Assembly (NCBI GenBank): GCA_014529385.2
Contig: CM043967.1
Location: 749,001 to 813,000 of the forward strand
From: Adiantum capillus-veneris
Taxonomy: Eukaryota > Streptophyta > Polypodiopsida > Polypodiales > Pteridaceae
Direction: 5' to 3'
Length of the DNA: 64,000 nucleotides
In this document: positions 45,469-56,767 of the stretch, in pieces
How the letters are laid out: each line of letters opens with the position of its first letter
Numbering within the stretch: the first letter of the stretch is position 1
The notes under the pieces: generated by a model
Told to the model about the DNA's origin: nothing
Seen by the model: only the letters and a program-made list of their open reading frames with translations
Database searches by the model: none
Program-made: the position numbers and the translations under genes

Positions 45469-47180
45469 ATATTTGGCTCGCCTAGAGCAGGATCTATACC
45501 AGCTATTCTTGAGTCACGACTCACGTGAGGCATGGCGGCTCTTTCATGAGCACTCCCCCCCCCCCGCCATCACTTCTATAGAGGCCTGGGGCCAGTACGC
45601 ATCATCTCTGTACACAGTTCTTGAGCAGTCCCCCCTTCGCGACCCCCCCGATCCATGCCCACACATGTGGTTTTTTCACCGCTGAGATGGTGAGGAAGGC
45701 CATTGACAGGATGAGGACTGGGAGAGCATATGATCATGATGGCTGAGTGGCTTAGCATTTCACGCATGCCAAAGATTTACTAGCAGAGCTTCTAGCAGTT
45801 ATGTTTAACTGTGCCATGTGTGAGGGCTTGCTTGATACTTGGAGCCTATCTACTATTGTACCTATCTTCAAGTCGGGAGACCCTATGGAGCCTGGGAATT
45901 GTTGCACTATCATGATTGGACACACATTGGCACGGTAGTACGCATCTATTCTTGAGCAGCAGTTGAGTAGATGGGCAGAGAGGGAGGGGATAACGCGCAG
46001 CCGGCGGGCAGGCAGGGTTCAGGAGGGGTTTTTCTACTCTTGACCATATCCTGACACTCAGAGCCATCATTGAGGAGGGCAGATCACATGGGAGATGGAT
46101 CTATTGTAGCTTTGTGGATTTCCGCAAAGCATTTGACACAGTACCCAAAGCTATATGGATGCGCAGATGGGAGTACCCACAGAGCTCATTTGGGGGGTCA
46201 CGGCATTATACAGGTCAGTAGTGGGGCATGTATCCACACTTGTTCACTCAACTATTGGTGTGAAGCAGGGTTGCCCTCTCTCTTGTACTCTATTTGGTAT
46301 GTATGTGGATGAGGTTTCTGACTACATTGAGAGAGATGGTGATAGAGGTGCACAACTAGCAGGGACATGGATTCCACTATTGTTATATGCTGATGATATT
46401 GTGTTGATCTCCGACTCTCCAGAGGGGATGAAACATCACTTGAATGCTTTGCATAGGTTTGCCCAGGAAAGTGGTCTGTCCGTCAACCTTGGTAAAACCA
46501 AGGTCATGGTATTTAATACCACCCCACAGTGGATCAGGAGCTCAGCGCCCGCATTCACATACGGCTAGGAGACAGTGGAGTATACATGTGCTTACACTTA
46601 CCTTAGAGTGGTTTTTAGTGGGCCAGCATTTTCATTGAGGAGGGCAGCAGAGTCTAGATTGACTAGAGCCATGCAGCATTGGGTAGATTGGAAAGGATGT
46701 GTTCACAGGTTCAGTTTCACTAGGAGCCTCGGAAGAAGCTCTGGATCTTTGACACATTGGTGGCTTCTGGATTTCTTTATGGGGCTGAGATTTGGGGACC
46801 TTCATTGGATCATCACGGGAGGACAGGCCGCACCGATGGATGGGGGGACATGGAGAAGCCTCTGGTCTCTATGATCTCGCGGCTCATTAGAGCTAAGGCT
46901 TCTGTACCATGTGCTATTTTCTGAGCAGAGCTAGCTGCCCCCCCACTAGTGGTTGAGGCGCTCACCAGATCTGTCTCCTTCATACACCGCATGTGGGAAC
47001 TTCCTAGAGACAGATATGCTCGCCTTGCACTTGAGTCCTCTCGACAGTTAGCCATGCAGGGAGATACAGCATGCTGGTATGGGGAGATGACATCATGGTT
47101 TCATGCGCATGGGTTCAACATAGACAGTTTGCCTCCCTTTGAGTAATCACTGGATGCACCCTCTCTGACTCTTACACATG
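45469..47180 (+). pseudogene. LINE B RT copy in tandem array, unit 3
   Basis: As unit 1, including QGCPLSCTLFG, YADD and the end ALESSRQLAMQGDTACWYGE, MTSWFHAHGFNIDSLPPFE. The join to hAT lies near CTTACACATGGAACCC. Confidence 0.85.
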
Positions 47181-48100
47181 GAACCCATGTTATCTCTAGA
47201 TTCTTTGTCTCAATTGCTTTTCCATCTGCTTTGTAGTTAGATGCATTATCTGTGACAATGGCTATCACACTTTTAGGTCCTCCTGCTCTTCTAATCAAAC
47301 GCTCATATACACCAGCAAAATATCCACTAGTTGTCGCTTTCAAGGATGTATCAATCGCCTCAAGAAAGATGGAACATCTTGGACAAATCAACATCACAAT
47401 AATCAATGGTTTCTTTTGAAAATTTGTCCAACCATCTAAAGCAATTGTGCATCCATACTGTGGTACATAATCAAGAGTTGTGCGCTTTAAAATATTTTTT
47501 GATGTAGTTTTTACTTTATCTAAGTATTTTGTACGCATCTTATTATAATCAGGTACCACAAAACCCTTCTTCGCCATGCTCATTAAAGCATCTTTGAAGA
47601 GAGGATTTTGAATGACATTAAAAGGAATCCCACATGCAAAAAATGCTTGCGTCCACTTAAGATGGACTTCAAGCAGCCATTGTTTATCAAATGCCTGATG
47701 CAAAGTAGGACCACTTGGTGCAGGTTCTCCTTCAGTCCATGCTTCACTTCGGCTTATGTTAGTAGAGCTTCCGGTAGGATTAGAGCACAATCCCCAGCAA
47801 AGGATGAATGACACCCTCCTTGAACTGAAGCAGGGATCGAGGGAGGGTTTTGATCATTCTCAAGTGTCATCTCGATGTCCCTAGCCATAGATGGAGCCAT
47901 ATTTTTGGGACCTCCCTTTTTTTTGCCCACAAGATGTGCTCTCTTTGCCCTGAGCGGCCACTCGGGAATTTTTTCTTCAATACCTTTTGGGGGGGTATTT
48001 GCAAGCTAAAATGTTTCGAGGAATTTTGAACACATGTTCCTTTATCCTGTGAGCATTTCTGCTAAAATTATGGCCGTAGGTCTTACACTTCAACTTTGAT
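47181..48100 (-). pseudogene. hAT transposase, best copy
   Basis: Minus strand from 48100. BED-finger half with frameshifts, then an open frame 47814-47101 whose genuine part gives SEAWTEGEPAPSGPTLHQAF, DKQWLLEVHLKWTQAFFACG, FVVPDYNKMRTKYLDKVKTT, LDYVPQYGCTIALDGWTNFQ and IAIVTDNASNYKADGKAIET (DUF659-like core, TDNASN conserved). The last about 25 residues of that frame (from VRVREGASS) are antisense LINE B and not hAT. The C-terminal hAT dimerisation domain is therefore missing. Transposase function is lost. Confidence 0.85.
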
Positions 48101-48905
48101 GTAGTCTTTCCCACTGACCAATTCATGTACATAGTTCCACTCATATCCTTTCACCATCTTCTTAAGATCTACAAACTCAAACATAACTAATTACTAAATA
48201 CACATCTAAAATCAAACTCTAATACCATTTACATTACTTTATTTGTCATGTTTTCAACCTCTTCAATTAATAAATACCAAAAATAGATTTTTTTTCAAGT
48301 GTGAGCTCTCACTTTACACTTGAATCATGATAAATAAATCGCTTAATCTATCTCAATAACTTCCAAGTGTGACTAAACTCTACACATAATAAGATATTTT
48401 TAAAAAACCTATCTAAATTACCTCCAAGTGTGAGTGTAATTCTACACATGGCAAGCAATCAAAATTCACTACTTCTATAATTCTCTTCTAGGTGTGAGAA
48501 TACCTCTACACAAAGAGAGAGATTATTATTTAATCTACCTAGATTATCTGTAGTGTGAGTACTACTCTACACATGACAGACAATCATTAGATAAATCTAA
48601 CCCGAGTTACTTCCAAGTGTGAACATAGTTCAACACACAACAAGTAACTCCTAACTTTAGCTATCTAACTTAAGTTACTTCTAAGTGTGAACATAGTTCA
48701 ACACAAAGCAAATAACTACTAACTTTAACTTTATTGAATCACTTCCAAGTGTGAGTTTCCTCTACACAATGCAAGTAATCATTAACTACCTTACTTAATT
48801 TACCTCTCAGTGTAAGATATACTTCACACAGAGCAGATAAAGACTAAACTCAAAACTTCAAAGCCTAGAAAAAAACATTTTGTCCAAAGCTCTAAATTTC
48901 TATTA
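48101..48905 (-). mobile_element. hAT transposon 5' region with subterminal repeats and empty Gypsy site
   Basis: Mirror of 7814-8615. 48101-48105 (GTAGT, i.e. ACTAC on the other strand) is the single-copy target into which the Gypsy element inserted in copy 1; here sequence passes straight from the GGTCAGTGGGAAAGACTAC side to ATCAAAGTTG. The short repeats lie at 48290-48860. Similarity to copy 1 ends near 48900. Confidence 0.8.
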
Positions 48906-49194
48906 AAAATTCTATCACTAATTTAAACTCATTTTTCAATATTTTTCTTGTTGTTGAGGCTCACCTATAGATGAGAAAAGGGGAAGAGAGCTCAATTGAA
49001 TGAGGAAAACAGTCCGTTTTCACGATATATAAGGAACTTTATTTCGATCAAAATGTTATTTGATCGAAATTCCAATAAATGATACGATATAGTGGTTTTG
49101 GTGATGTGGCACCATATAATACGGTCGAATAACAATAGGTGTCATAATACGTACGTTTAAAGCGTATTATACGTACACCATATAACGTACAATG
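48906..49194. other. Non-coding stretch beyond hAT with a hairpin
   Basis: ATAATACG (49144-49151) and CGTATTAT (49163-49170) form a stem. Several ACGTAC words are nearby. This may be the outer end of the hAT element, but no terminal inverted repeat could be paired. Confidence 0.35.
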
Positions 49195-49735
49195 CAACTT
49201 TGGTTGCAACATGGATGACTCCTTTTAGGCTAGTGTATGGTCTAGAGGCGGTAGTGTCCATGGAGTATCTTGTTTTGAGTTTGAGGATAGCAGCAGAGCA
49301 TCAGATGAGTCCAGAAGAGTCCTTGGAGCATTGAAGAGATCAGTTACTAAACTTGGAGGAGGATTGAGTTATCAGCTCTTACATAGTGGAAGTCATGCAA
49401 AAATGTCAACAAGCTTGGGTGAATAGACATGTGAAGTTCAAAGTGCTTAAAATGGATGACTGGGTTATGGTATATAACCCTCAAAGTTGGGGCCACATCT
49501 TGGCAAGCTCAAATTATGGTACATTGGACCGTATCGGATCATTGTGGATTTGGGGCAAGGCGCACATTCAAATTGAGAGATTATTTTGGGACGGATTTAT
49601 TGAAGCCAGTAAATGGATTCCGGATCAAGTTGTTTACATGCACCATACCCAAGGAGGGGTTTTTGCAGGATGAGTTAAATTCGGCGGAAGCGGATATACC
49701 ATTGGCAAGAAATTTTCTTAAATTGTGAGCTAATT
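49195..49735 (+). pseudogene. Gypsy integrase C-terminal fragment
   Basis: Encodes MTPFRLVYGLEAVVSMEYLV, LRIAAEHQMSPEESLEH, VEVMQKCQQAWVNRHVKFKV and LKMDDWVMVYNPQ, the end of the integrase core and the C-terminal fold. After a frameshift FKLRDYFGTDLLKPVNGFRI continues it. A purine-rich ATTTGGGGG followed by TGTCAAGTC near 49737-49755 looks like a PPT and 3' LTR start. Nothing upstream of the core is present. Confidence 0.75.
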
Positions 49736-49880
49736 CAAATTTGGGGGTGTCAAGTCATTTGATTAGCCTCAAAGCGAGGGCACATCATTATAAGTATCAT
49801 ACGGGGATATTTTGCATGGGATTAAGTCATTTCACCCAGTACCCTCTTGTGTCTGCATGCGTTATTCTCACGAAGGTACC

Positions 49881-51775
49881 ATGCAGTCGTCAGCACTAGA
49901 GAGGCTAAATAAGCTAAGAGCACAACTTGCAATGTTAGAATCTGAGGTTGCTGCAGTAGGTGAGACTTCTCCAGTAGGTACGTCTTCCCCCATGATGACA
50001 CCACGCAAGGCAAAGGAGGAAGCTATGGTGAAGATGTGAATTGTAGCGGCATCTACAACGGTAGTAGTCATAGACGTAGATGAAGGGGGTGTTGAAGCGT
50101 AGGGTAGCCTGTTGGAGTCGCAAATTGATACGACCAACCCTAGTATGACTACGTGGCTAAAGCGTATTGTCTTATGGGAGTTTGAAACTAAACCATGTAA
50201 AGCTTGGGGGGCACCAGAGAATGTAGCAGATATTTTGGTTTTGTTGCAGCGAGGAGAAGGAGATACATTAGAAGGTGTGAAGATAACGCCTGGAGGTAGA
50301 GTCCAATGTATTTGGCTTGCCTTTGGTGCAAGATTCCCCGATGATGAAGGTGACAAATCATGTCATGCACACAGATTTTGGGGCACACACATGGTCAAAG
50401 AATTAATATATGGTGCAACATTTAGATTTCTTGTGAAGGAGGCACATTAAGTGGTATCTCACCGAGTGTTCCTGATGGCGAAGAATACATACATGAGCAA
50501 GGATGCTTTTCAACCATTGTTCATAGTAGAGAGAAATGTGTGAGTGGATTGGGCCACTTGGGTTTTTCAAAGATTACATGTGGATGATTAGATGGATAAG
50601 CTCCGGAATATACACTTGGACTGGCTAACTCCTTATTTAGCAGGTTTGTATGCTTTTGTTTCAGGAACTTTTGAAAAGGTGCAGAACAGCATAGTGGAGC
50701 ATGCCACTGAGAAGAAAAGGAGACTTAACTAGGCAAAAAAATAGCCAAGCAAGGTACAAATTACTGAGATAGAGGATATTCCACAAAAAATGGAATCTCC
50801 CATTCAGGATGTAGAGAATGCTAAGGGAAAGAAGCTGGGGAAGAAAATTAAGTTTTTCAAGAAGAAGAAGCAACTTGAGGTTGTTGAAGGTCATGTGCAA
50901 GAATTGTATGTCCCTAAGAGCGGAATTTATACGTTGATGTGGGTCATAACAGATGTGGAAGTTGCAATGGGGTGTGCTTAGTCCATTCAAAATTTTATTT
51001 TGAAACAAAAGGAGGACCTAGAGGCTGCTAAAGATAGAGCTGGATAAAACTCAGAGACATTGGAAGCCCTTCAAGTGGTGGATCAACATTATAGGGAATT
51101 GCAGAAGCATGTTACAAAATTGGAAGGGGAGATTAGGTATATTAAGGTGTCCAAGGTTGAGCAATTATTAGAATTTCACGTAACCTTGGATGAATTCGAG
51201 GCATAGACTGATGCATTTGAGGCTGATGTGATGGTGCGGATGAATGAGTTGCAGAACGAATTTGAAAAGTGCAAGAAAAAAATACGATGCTGTAGGAGCG
51301 GATACACGTTTTAAGTTCTCTAGAGAAGAAAGTATTGGAGGACAATATAGAGATGCAAGGAGTAGTCCCAACTACAAATGAGGTAGAAGAACTGAAGCAC
51401 CGATTGCATGACGGATTAGAAGAGTTGTTGGTGATGTGAAAAAGACGCTTGGCGATTGGATGCAAAAACCAATTAAAGATCTGGAGAAGTTGTTTGTCAA
51501 AGCAGAGGACAAGGAGTTGATGCTGGAAGCAAAGGAGTTGCATGTCCATAATTTTTTTTTGAAGGAACATGTGGTGACTATGGAGGCAAAACGTGCAATG
51601 TTGGTAGAACAAATAGTGGTTTTAACCACTAAGGTAGTGAAAGAGAGAATGGAAGTGGGCAGTCCAATGGTACTTGTAGAGAAGAAGACTGAGTCTGTAG
51701 TGGTGAAGACAGGGGAGAGTACTCCAGTCATGGGTGGCTATCCGATAGCACAAATGCTTTGGTCACACTAATACA
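49881..51775 (+). pseudogene. Decayed coiled-coil protein frame, family unknown
   Basis: One frame runs from ATG 49881 (MQSSALERLNKLRAQLAMLE) to about 51290 with several stops: LWEFETKPCKAWGAPENVAD, WLAFGARFPDDEGDKSCHAH, KNTYMSKDAFQPLFIVERNV, LDWLTPYLAGLYAFVSGTFE. It then becomes Lys/Glu-rich. After a frameshift, 51436-51771 continues as a coiled coil (LGDWMQKPIKDLEKLFVKAE). More than 600 codons belong together, so it was once a sizeable protein. It lies between Gypsy integrase debris and LTR-like DNA, and could be an extra ORF or captured gene of an LTR element. Not recognised. Confidence 0.5.
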
Positions 51776-52155
51776 AATTCGCAGGGGTGCAGTCCTCCCA
51801 ACACAGTTCTTTGATTTCGGATCAAGTGATTGTTTGGGAGTCAGACCAAATTTTAGAAGAATTTCATGCCATCGGGCACTGCCTATGTAAAAGGTATATT
51901 CAACCATTACTTATTTCAACCCTTACTTATAAGGTTTAAAGTCTAAAGTCTGTTTTGACCTTAATATCCGTGTGACTGTCTTGGGAGTCTCACGCGATCT
52001 CGGAAGTTATGTTGTTCATTTTTCCTAGATAAACCCGTTGTAATCTTGTTCCGCATAATCAATGAAGAAGAAGGATCTTGTTTTGTCTTCTCTCAGTCTG
52101 CGTATGTTCCATTCTCTATGTGTTTTATTGCATGTGTATTACCACAGTTAACACT
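51776..52155 (+). other. LTR-like non-coding DNA
   Basis: AATCAATGAAGAAGAAGGATC (near 52059) resembles the polyadenylation/R region of plant LTRs, and TTGTTCCGCATAATC precedes it. No second copy was seen in the window, so boundaries are not set. Confidence 0.35.
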
Positions 52156-53262
52156 ATGGAACAACCTATTACTTATGTAGATGTACTTGATGTGGAAAGA
52201 GTTGAGAATGAGCAAGGTAGAGGTATGCCAAAATGGCCGGTGCATATTTTGTGTAATAGTAAATTGGATGCACCTTTGTTTAGTCGTACTCGTTCAATTT
52301 CTCTCCATGAATCTTATGCATCAGATAGTTATGTTTTTGTTGTTTCTAGCTTATGTGATGTAGAGGAACCTCTGTCTTTCGATGAAGCACATAATTTTGA
52401 AATTAGATGGCTGCCATGTAATCAAAATATGATGCACTTATAGAAAATGACACATGGACTTTATGTGATTTTCCTTTTGGAAAAAAGGCCATTGGTATGA
52501 AGTGAATTTACAAGTTGAAACGTAAGACGGATGGTGAGATTGATCAATGATCGCTATAAGGCTCGCTATAAGGCTCAACTTGTTGCAAAAGGTTATGCAT
52601 AGAAGAAAGGCATAGATTATGAAGAGAATTTTTCTCCCTTTGTCATATGACTACTGTGCCTTTTTTATGTGCATTGGCAGCTCGTTTTGGATGGGATTTA
52701 CATCGATTAGATATTGTTACTGCTTTCTTGAATGGTGATATATTTGAGGAAGTTTATGTAACGCAATCTCTTAATTTTTTCAAGAAAGGACAGGAAGATA
52801 AAGTGTGCAAATGTAAGAAAGCTTTGTATGGATTGGAGTGGTCTCCTCATGCTTGGTATGAAAAAGCTAACACTCATTTGGTTAAACGAGTCTTTCGTAA
52901 CAGTCCAATAGAAAACACAACGTGAGGGTGATGTACTTCTCATCATCGTTCTTTCTGTTGATGATTTGATGATCACTGAACCAAATGAGACACATATTGC
53001 TAAATTTAAGGCTGATTTGGATGCTACTTTCAAGATGAAAGATTTGGGGTTGTTGCATCATTACCTGGGCATATAGTTTAAGCAGTGTGATAGCGACATT
53101 TCCTTGTGTCAAACAAGTTACATAGAGACATTGTTATGTAAGTTTGAACTTGAGGACTGCAAACCTATTGCTAATCCCATAGAAACAGGTTTAAAATTGA
53201 GTCTTCGTGATGTTGGCGATCTTTCCGATGTCAATCTTTATCAAACTGATGTTGGATGCCTT
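52156..53262 (+). pseudogene. Old Copia reverse transcriptase, 5' part (before nested insertion)
   Basis: Fragments in several frames: RYKARLVAKGYA, GIDYEENFSP, FLCALAARFGWDLHRLDIVT, AFLNGDIFEEVYVTQ, KCKKALYGLEWSPHAWYEKA, then LSVDDLMITEPNE (where Copia has YVDD), MKDLGLLHHYLGI, FELEDCKPIANPIETGLKLS, YQTDVGCLIY. These are successive landmarks of Ty1/Copia RT. TAG stops after GYA and YLGI and frameshifts make it inactive. It is cut at the ATTTA target duplication and resumes at 56962. Confidence 0.85.
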
Positions 53263-53267
53263 ATTTA
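53263..53267. repeat. Target-site duplication of nested Copia (left)
   Basis: ATTTA, repeated at 56957-56961. Confidence 0.95.
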
Positions 53268-53456
53268 TGAAGGGGATCGGGGAGCACCACAGACGGAGAG
53301 TGTGAGAGAGAGAAGGAGACACAATCACGATGTGGGTGGGGAGACTCAAAAGAGTGAGCAGCCCCCTATACACTTATGCTATGTATAAGGTATACAAGTC
53401 AGTGGGCGCCCAGACTCTGGGCGGCCGGGCAAGGCACAGACGCCTATACCCCAACA
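53268..53456 (-). repeat. 3' LTR of the nested Copia
   Basis: Directly comparable with 56768-56956; the only difference I noticed is ACAATCACGATG against ACACACACGATG. Reads TGTTGGGGTATAGGCGTCTG on the minus strand. Confidence 0.95.
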
Positions 53457-53468
53457 ACCTCCCACTTA
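53457..53468 (-). promoter_or_regulatory. Polypurine tract of the nested Copia
   Basis: AAGTGGGAGGT on the minus strand, directly before the 3' LTR start TGTTGGGG. Confidence 0.75.
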
Positions 53469-53535
53469 AAGGCGACTGTGCCTTTAAGCAAGGGAACCTA
53501 GTCTAAAGACTACAAAAGGTGAGAGAAAACCGCTC

Positions 53536-55365
53536 TCAACCAATGCCCACTGGCTGGCTGTGATCGTGTGCATCCGGCTGTCCTGCTCCCGTGTAAGTCC
53601 ATACACCACCAGACGTACCGCACACGTACTGCAAGTATGTACGCAATACCTGCATATCTCCCTCGTGCACTATGCCATCATCAGTCAACAAACGACTGAC
53701 AACCCCAACTGCAAATGCTCCCACTGCAGCTGCGATATCCGGTCTCAAGATCAGCATCTCATACATGAGACCACCGAATGCCGATGCAATGCTAGCGGGC
53801 CCTGCTAGCTCTACGGAGCATGCATCAACATATATATCCCTGGCAATAGGCATCTCTGACTGACAAGGCATGTCAGCCACATGCATCTCCTGACTGTCCG
53901 CAAAAGACGCATCAACCTGTTGTGCAACCTCAGAGCAAACCAGCTGCTCTAGGTGTCTGCTGGAAGACATATCCTGCACAACTATATCCCCATGCTCACT
54001 GTCGAGCATAGAAAGGAATGACTGCATAATCACTGACATCTCAGCCTCCTCTGCAATCATCCACTGCAAACATGACCACTCAATCTGTTGTGACTCACTA
54101 GAGCTCTCATGCTCTAACTCCATATGCATAGACTCTTGCACAACGTACTCCTGTCGTGACTCACTAGAGCAAGACCGCTCTACCTGTCTATCCTGCATAG
54201 AAGTATCTCGCACAACTGACTCTCTGCTTTGCTCAGTCACTAGCAAAGCATGCATGTCTGACTCTGTCACCTCTCTGTGTGACTGCTCAAGTTGTGCCCC
54301 AACTGTGTGCACAACGAGATCACTACTCTGCACTCCATGCAAAGTATCCTGCAACCCACAAGCAAAAGAGACTCGCCTGCTCTCTCGCTGTCTACCTGGC
54401 TGTATGATCACAGAGACAACACCGTCTCTCGCGTGATCCACATGCAATGGGTAACCTGTACCACTCCTGGCACCTCTCGCAATCACTAGCGAACCCAAAT
54501 GCATCACAAAATCTCGCTCTCGTAGCGAAATCTGACATCCACTATCCCGTAACTGTCTGACTAAGATCAAATCCCGTCTCAGATCTGGCACATAACGCAC
54601 ATGACGCAGGGTAAATCTCATACCACTGGGCAAGGACAAACATACATCTCCTGTACCCTCAATGTCATACATAGCACCATCAGCCATGTGCACACAACCA
54701 AGTCTCCCACTAGAAAACGTGCTAAACCACTCACGATGCGACGTGACATGGAAAGTAGCATCTGAATCTAGTAACCAATGTGAAGACAATGTGCAATCCG
54801 ATATGCAATCCGTAGACATAAGATCGTCTGAAGACAAGCTAGATGTAAATGTGACATCGCCGTCACAAGCATACTCAGTAACCACCGTACTGATCTCACT
54901 AGCATCTGTCATGCCCAAATCTGCATCACGCATCTGTCGCCCCCGTTGTCTCAAACGCCTGAAACATCGACGCCTAATGTGCCCTTTATGTCCACAATGC
55001 CAACATGTCACATGTCGGCGTACTCGTGAATGTACATGTCTCACACGAGTCCGTGATGACTCAAATCTATCATACATATCATGTAATCTGCGCCAAAGTG
55101 CTCTCGAAGTAGTCTCATACATAACAAGAGCATATACAGATTCCGCAAGGTGTAAAGAGAGCGTAGATAGTGCCATCTCCTCTAGCTCCTGCCACTGATC
55201 GTCGGACATGTTTGAAGGTCTACCTACATCACCACTCAATGGTCGATGCAACCCTCGCTGTGTCAATGCATCAAGCATACACTCTCTCCATGCCGCAAAG
55301 TCTGACCCATCAAACACGCGCATCTGTGAGAGGTCACAATCTGATCGATCACCTGTCTCTGCCAT
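53536..55365 (-). CDS. gag: Gag-protease-RT-remnant polyprotein of the nested Copia
   Basis: 609-aa intact frame. I start at ATG 55365 (MAETGDRSDCDLSQMRVFDG) because it begins with a typical Copia Gag; the frame is open 55 codons further upstream, but that part is hydrophobic and unlike Gag. Order: Gag (FDGSDFAAWRECMLDALTQR, MSDDQWQELEEMALSTLSLH) to about residue 110; CCHC knuckle CWHCGHKGHIRRRC at 121-134; protease site HWLLDSDATFHVT near 200, where the active-site DSG is changed to DSD; GAG-pre-integrase-like stretch to about 320; an acidic Ser/Gln-rich region; then GLMYEMLILRPDIAAAVG and VLRTYLQYVCGTSGGVW, the segment after the RT catalytic box. Integrase and RT catalytic parts are deleted in frame. 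Confidence 0.88.
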   Translation of the reverse strand: MAETGDRSDCDLSQMRVFDGSDFAAWRECMLDALTQRGLHRPLSGDVGRPSNMSDDQWQELEEMALSTLSLHLAESVYALVMYETTSRALWRRLHDMYDRFESSRTRVRHVHSRVRRHVTCWHCGHKGHIRRRCFRRLRQRGRQMRDADLGMTDASEISTVVTEYACDGDVTFTSSLSSDDLMSTDCISDCTLSSHWLLDSDATFHVTSHREWFSTFSSGRLGCVHMADGAMYDIEGTGDVCLSLPSGMRFTLRHVRYVPDLRRDLILVRQLRDSGCQISLRERDFVMHLGSLVIARGARSGTGYPLHVDHARDGVVSVIIQPGRQRESRRVSFACGLQDTLHGVQSSDLVVHTVGAQLEQSHREVTESDMHALLVTEQSRESVVRDTSMQDRQVERSCSSESRQEYVVQESMHMELEHESSSESQQIEWSCLQWMIAEEAEMSVIMQSFLSMLDSEHGDIVVQDMSSSRHLEQLVCSEVAQQVDASFADSQEMHVADMPCQSEMPIARDIYVDACSVELAGPASIASAFGGLMYEMLILRPDIAAAVGAFAVGVVSRLLTDDGIVHEGDMQVLRTYLQYVCGTSGGVWTYTGAGQPDAHDHSQPVGIG

Positions 55366-56753
55366 GAGCACAATGTAGCAAACTAGAAAGCAAAACCACC
55401 TCACCAACAACACCTGAAAACTGTCTACCAATATGGCCAGAAACACAATGTAAAACCTGTGAGACACACTCCAAAATAGAGCTCCCGCAATGTCAATACA
55501 AGCCTCGCCTGCTCTAGTATCACACTGCAATCTGTGAGCTAATCACCAAGCCCACAATGTGCGGTATCGATGCATACACACGCACAAATCTCCCACCTGC
55601 AGAGAACACCGCACGCAAATGCTGAGTGCAACCCGCAATCTCTACCTAGATCGCACAAATGATACGCATAAAACTCCTCGGAAAATTTCACCAGAGTTTC
55701 GTCAGTAAAACGGCCACAAAACCAGTAACCAAACTGACTGCATGCTCAAAATCATGAGCAACCAAAGCACATCAAACCGCACTCCAAATGCATGCACCAA
55801 TCTCCACACTTTGCATACATCATTGCAAACACCTGCAAATCTAGTACACAAATATCTGCTCTACCTGTGACTGCCAAAAAAACATGCTCGAAGCATACAT
55901 TGCCGAGCTCAAAATGCAATCACATTAGTCTCCCTGAGCATCAAACCACATAAGGCATACATCGTATCCTCCCACCTGTGAGGAAACTTGCAGCAAATAT
56001 CACTCTCACATCTGAGAGCAAACCATGTGTGGAATCCTCGACACACAATAAACAACTGCTGCAGCAGAAAATTCAGCGTTCAGAATTTTAAAATTCTGAT
56101 ATGACGAGCGCGTCCGGAGCGTGCTAAAACCCCAAGGTAGACTCCTGGATCATATGTATCCGAGTCCGGGTGTGAAAGCTATGCCAAAAACAGTGTTTTT
56201 GGGACCCGAGAGTGCACAAATAAACTTGCTGCTGTACCTGCTGTAATTCAAAGCATAATTTCAGCAAATAGACATCACCATCGCGTCCGGAGCGTGCCAA
56301 AACCCTGACCTAAACTCCTGGATCATGTAGATCTGACTCTGTATGACGGAGCTACGCAAAAAACTGCGTTTTAGAGCCCGAAAATGGCAAAAACGAGCTG
56401 CACACAGTCTTGAACCTGCTCCCGCTCCACTCTGCGTGATGCAATGTCCTCTCAATGCAAGCTCCAACACAAGAGCTCTACCACAACAGCATCCAAGCAC
56501 TCGAATGTCAAGCTCTCCTCCGCCGAGCACTTCTCTAACGAGCTCCACTGAGCTCAAAAGCTCCTCTCACCAAGGAAGCCGCAACCGCCTCCTCGACCAA
56601 GCTTGACCACACCAAGCTCCTAAGCTCCAAAGACAATGCTCCTCAAGCTAAAATCTCTCTCCGTGAAACTCCGCGACCGAACTCCACCGTCGAGAGCGAG
56701 CGAGCTATTGCCTCGAAGCTCTCAAAGCCGTCGTGCTCTCCGCGGTCACCATA
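55366..56753 (-). other. Leader of the nested Copia with a diverged tandem repeat
   Basis: No coding frame. GCGTCCGGAGCGTGC and the following ACTCCTGGATCAT recur at 56110 and 56283, giving a period of about 173 bases with each unit ending in a G+C-rich stem-like GTTTTTGGG/CGTTTTAG stretch. CTC/GAG-rich near the primer site. Confidence 0.6.
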
Positions 56754-56765
56754 GCTCTGATACCA
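56754..56765 (-). promoter_or_regulatory. Primer-binding site of the nested Copia
   Basis: TGGTATCAGAGC on the minus strand, two bases from the LTR end. It matches the initiator-tRNA-Met primer site of plant Copia elements. Confidence 0.93.
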
Positions 56766-56767
56766 AT

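Larger units (their letters stand above)
42491..47456. repeat. Tandem duplication of a LINE B/hAT chimera
   Basis: Unit 1 (42491-44478, 1988 bases) and unit 3 (45469-47456, 1988 bases) have the same order and the same LINE/hAT junction. Between them is a shortened unit 2 (44479-45468, LINE part only, cut after CCAGAGGGGATG). Every unit starts at ATATTTGGCT. After unit 3 the hAT sequence continues without a break, so unit 3 holds the original context. Shared private mutations and near-identity argue for recent duplication. Confidence 0.88.

Noticed and set aside
47101-47195. Hydrophilic C-terminal end (VRVREGASSDYSKGG) of the hAT frame
   Set aside because: This is antisense LINE B: the plus strand here encodes SLPPFE and matches the sense LINE B region at 2690-2745 (complement).
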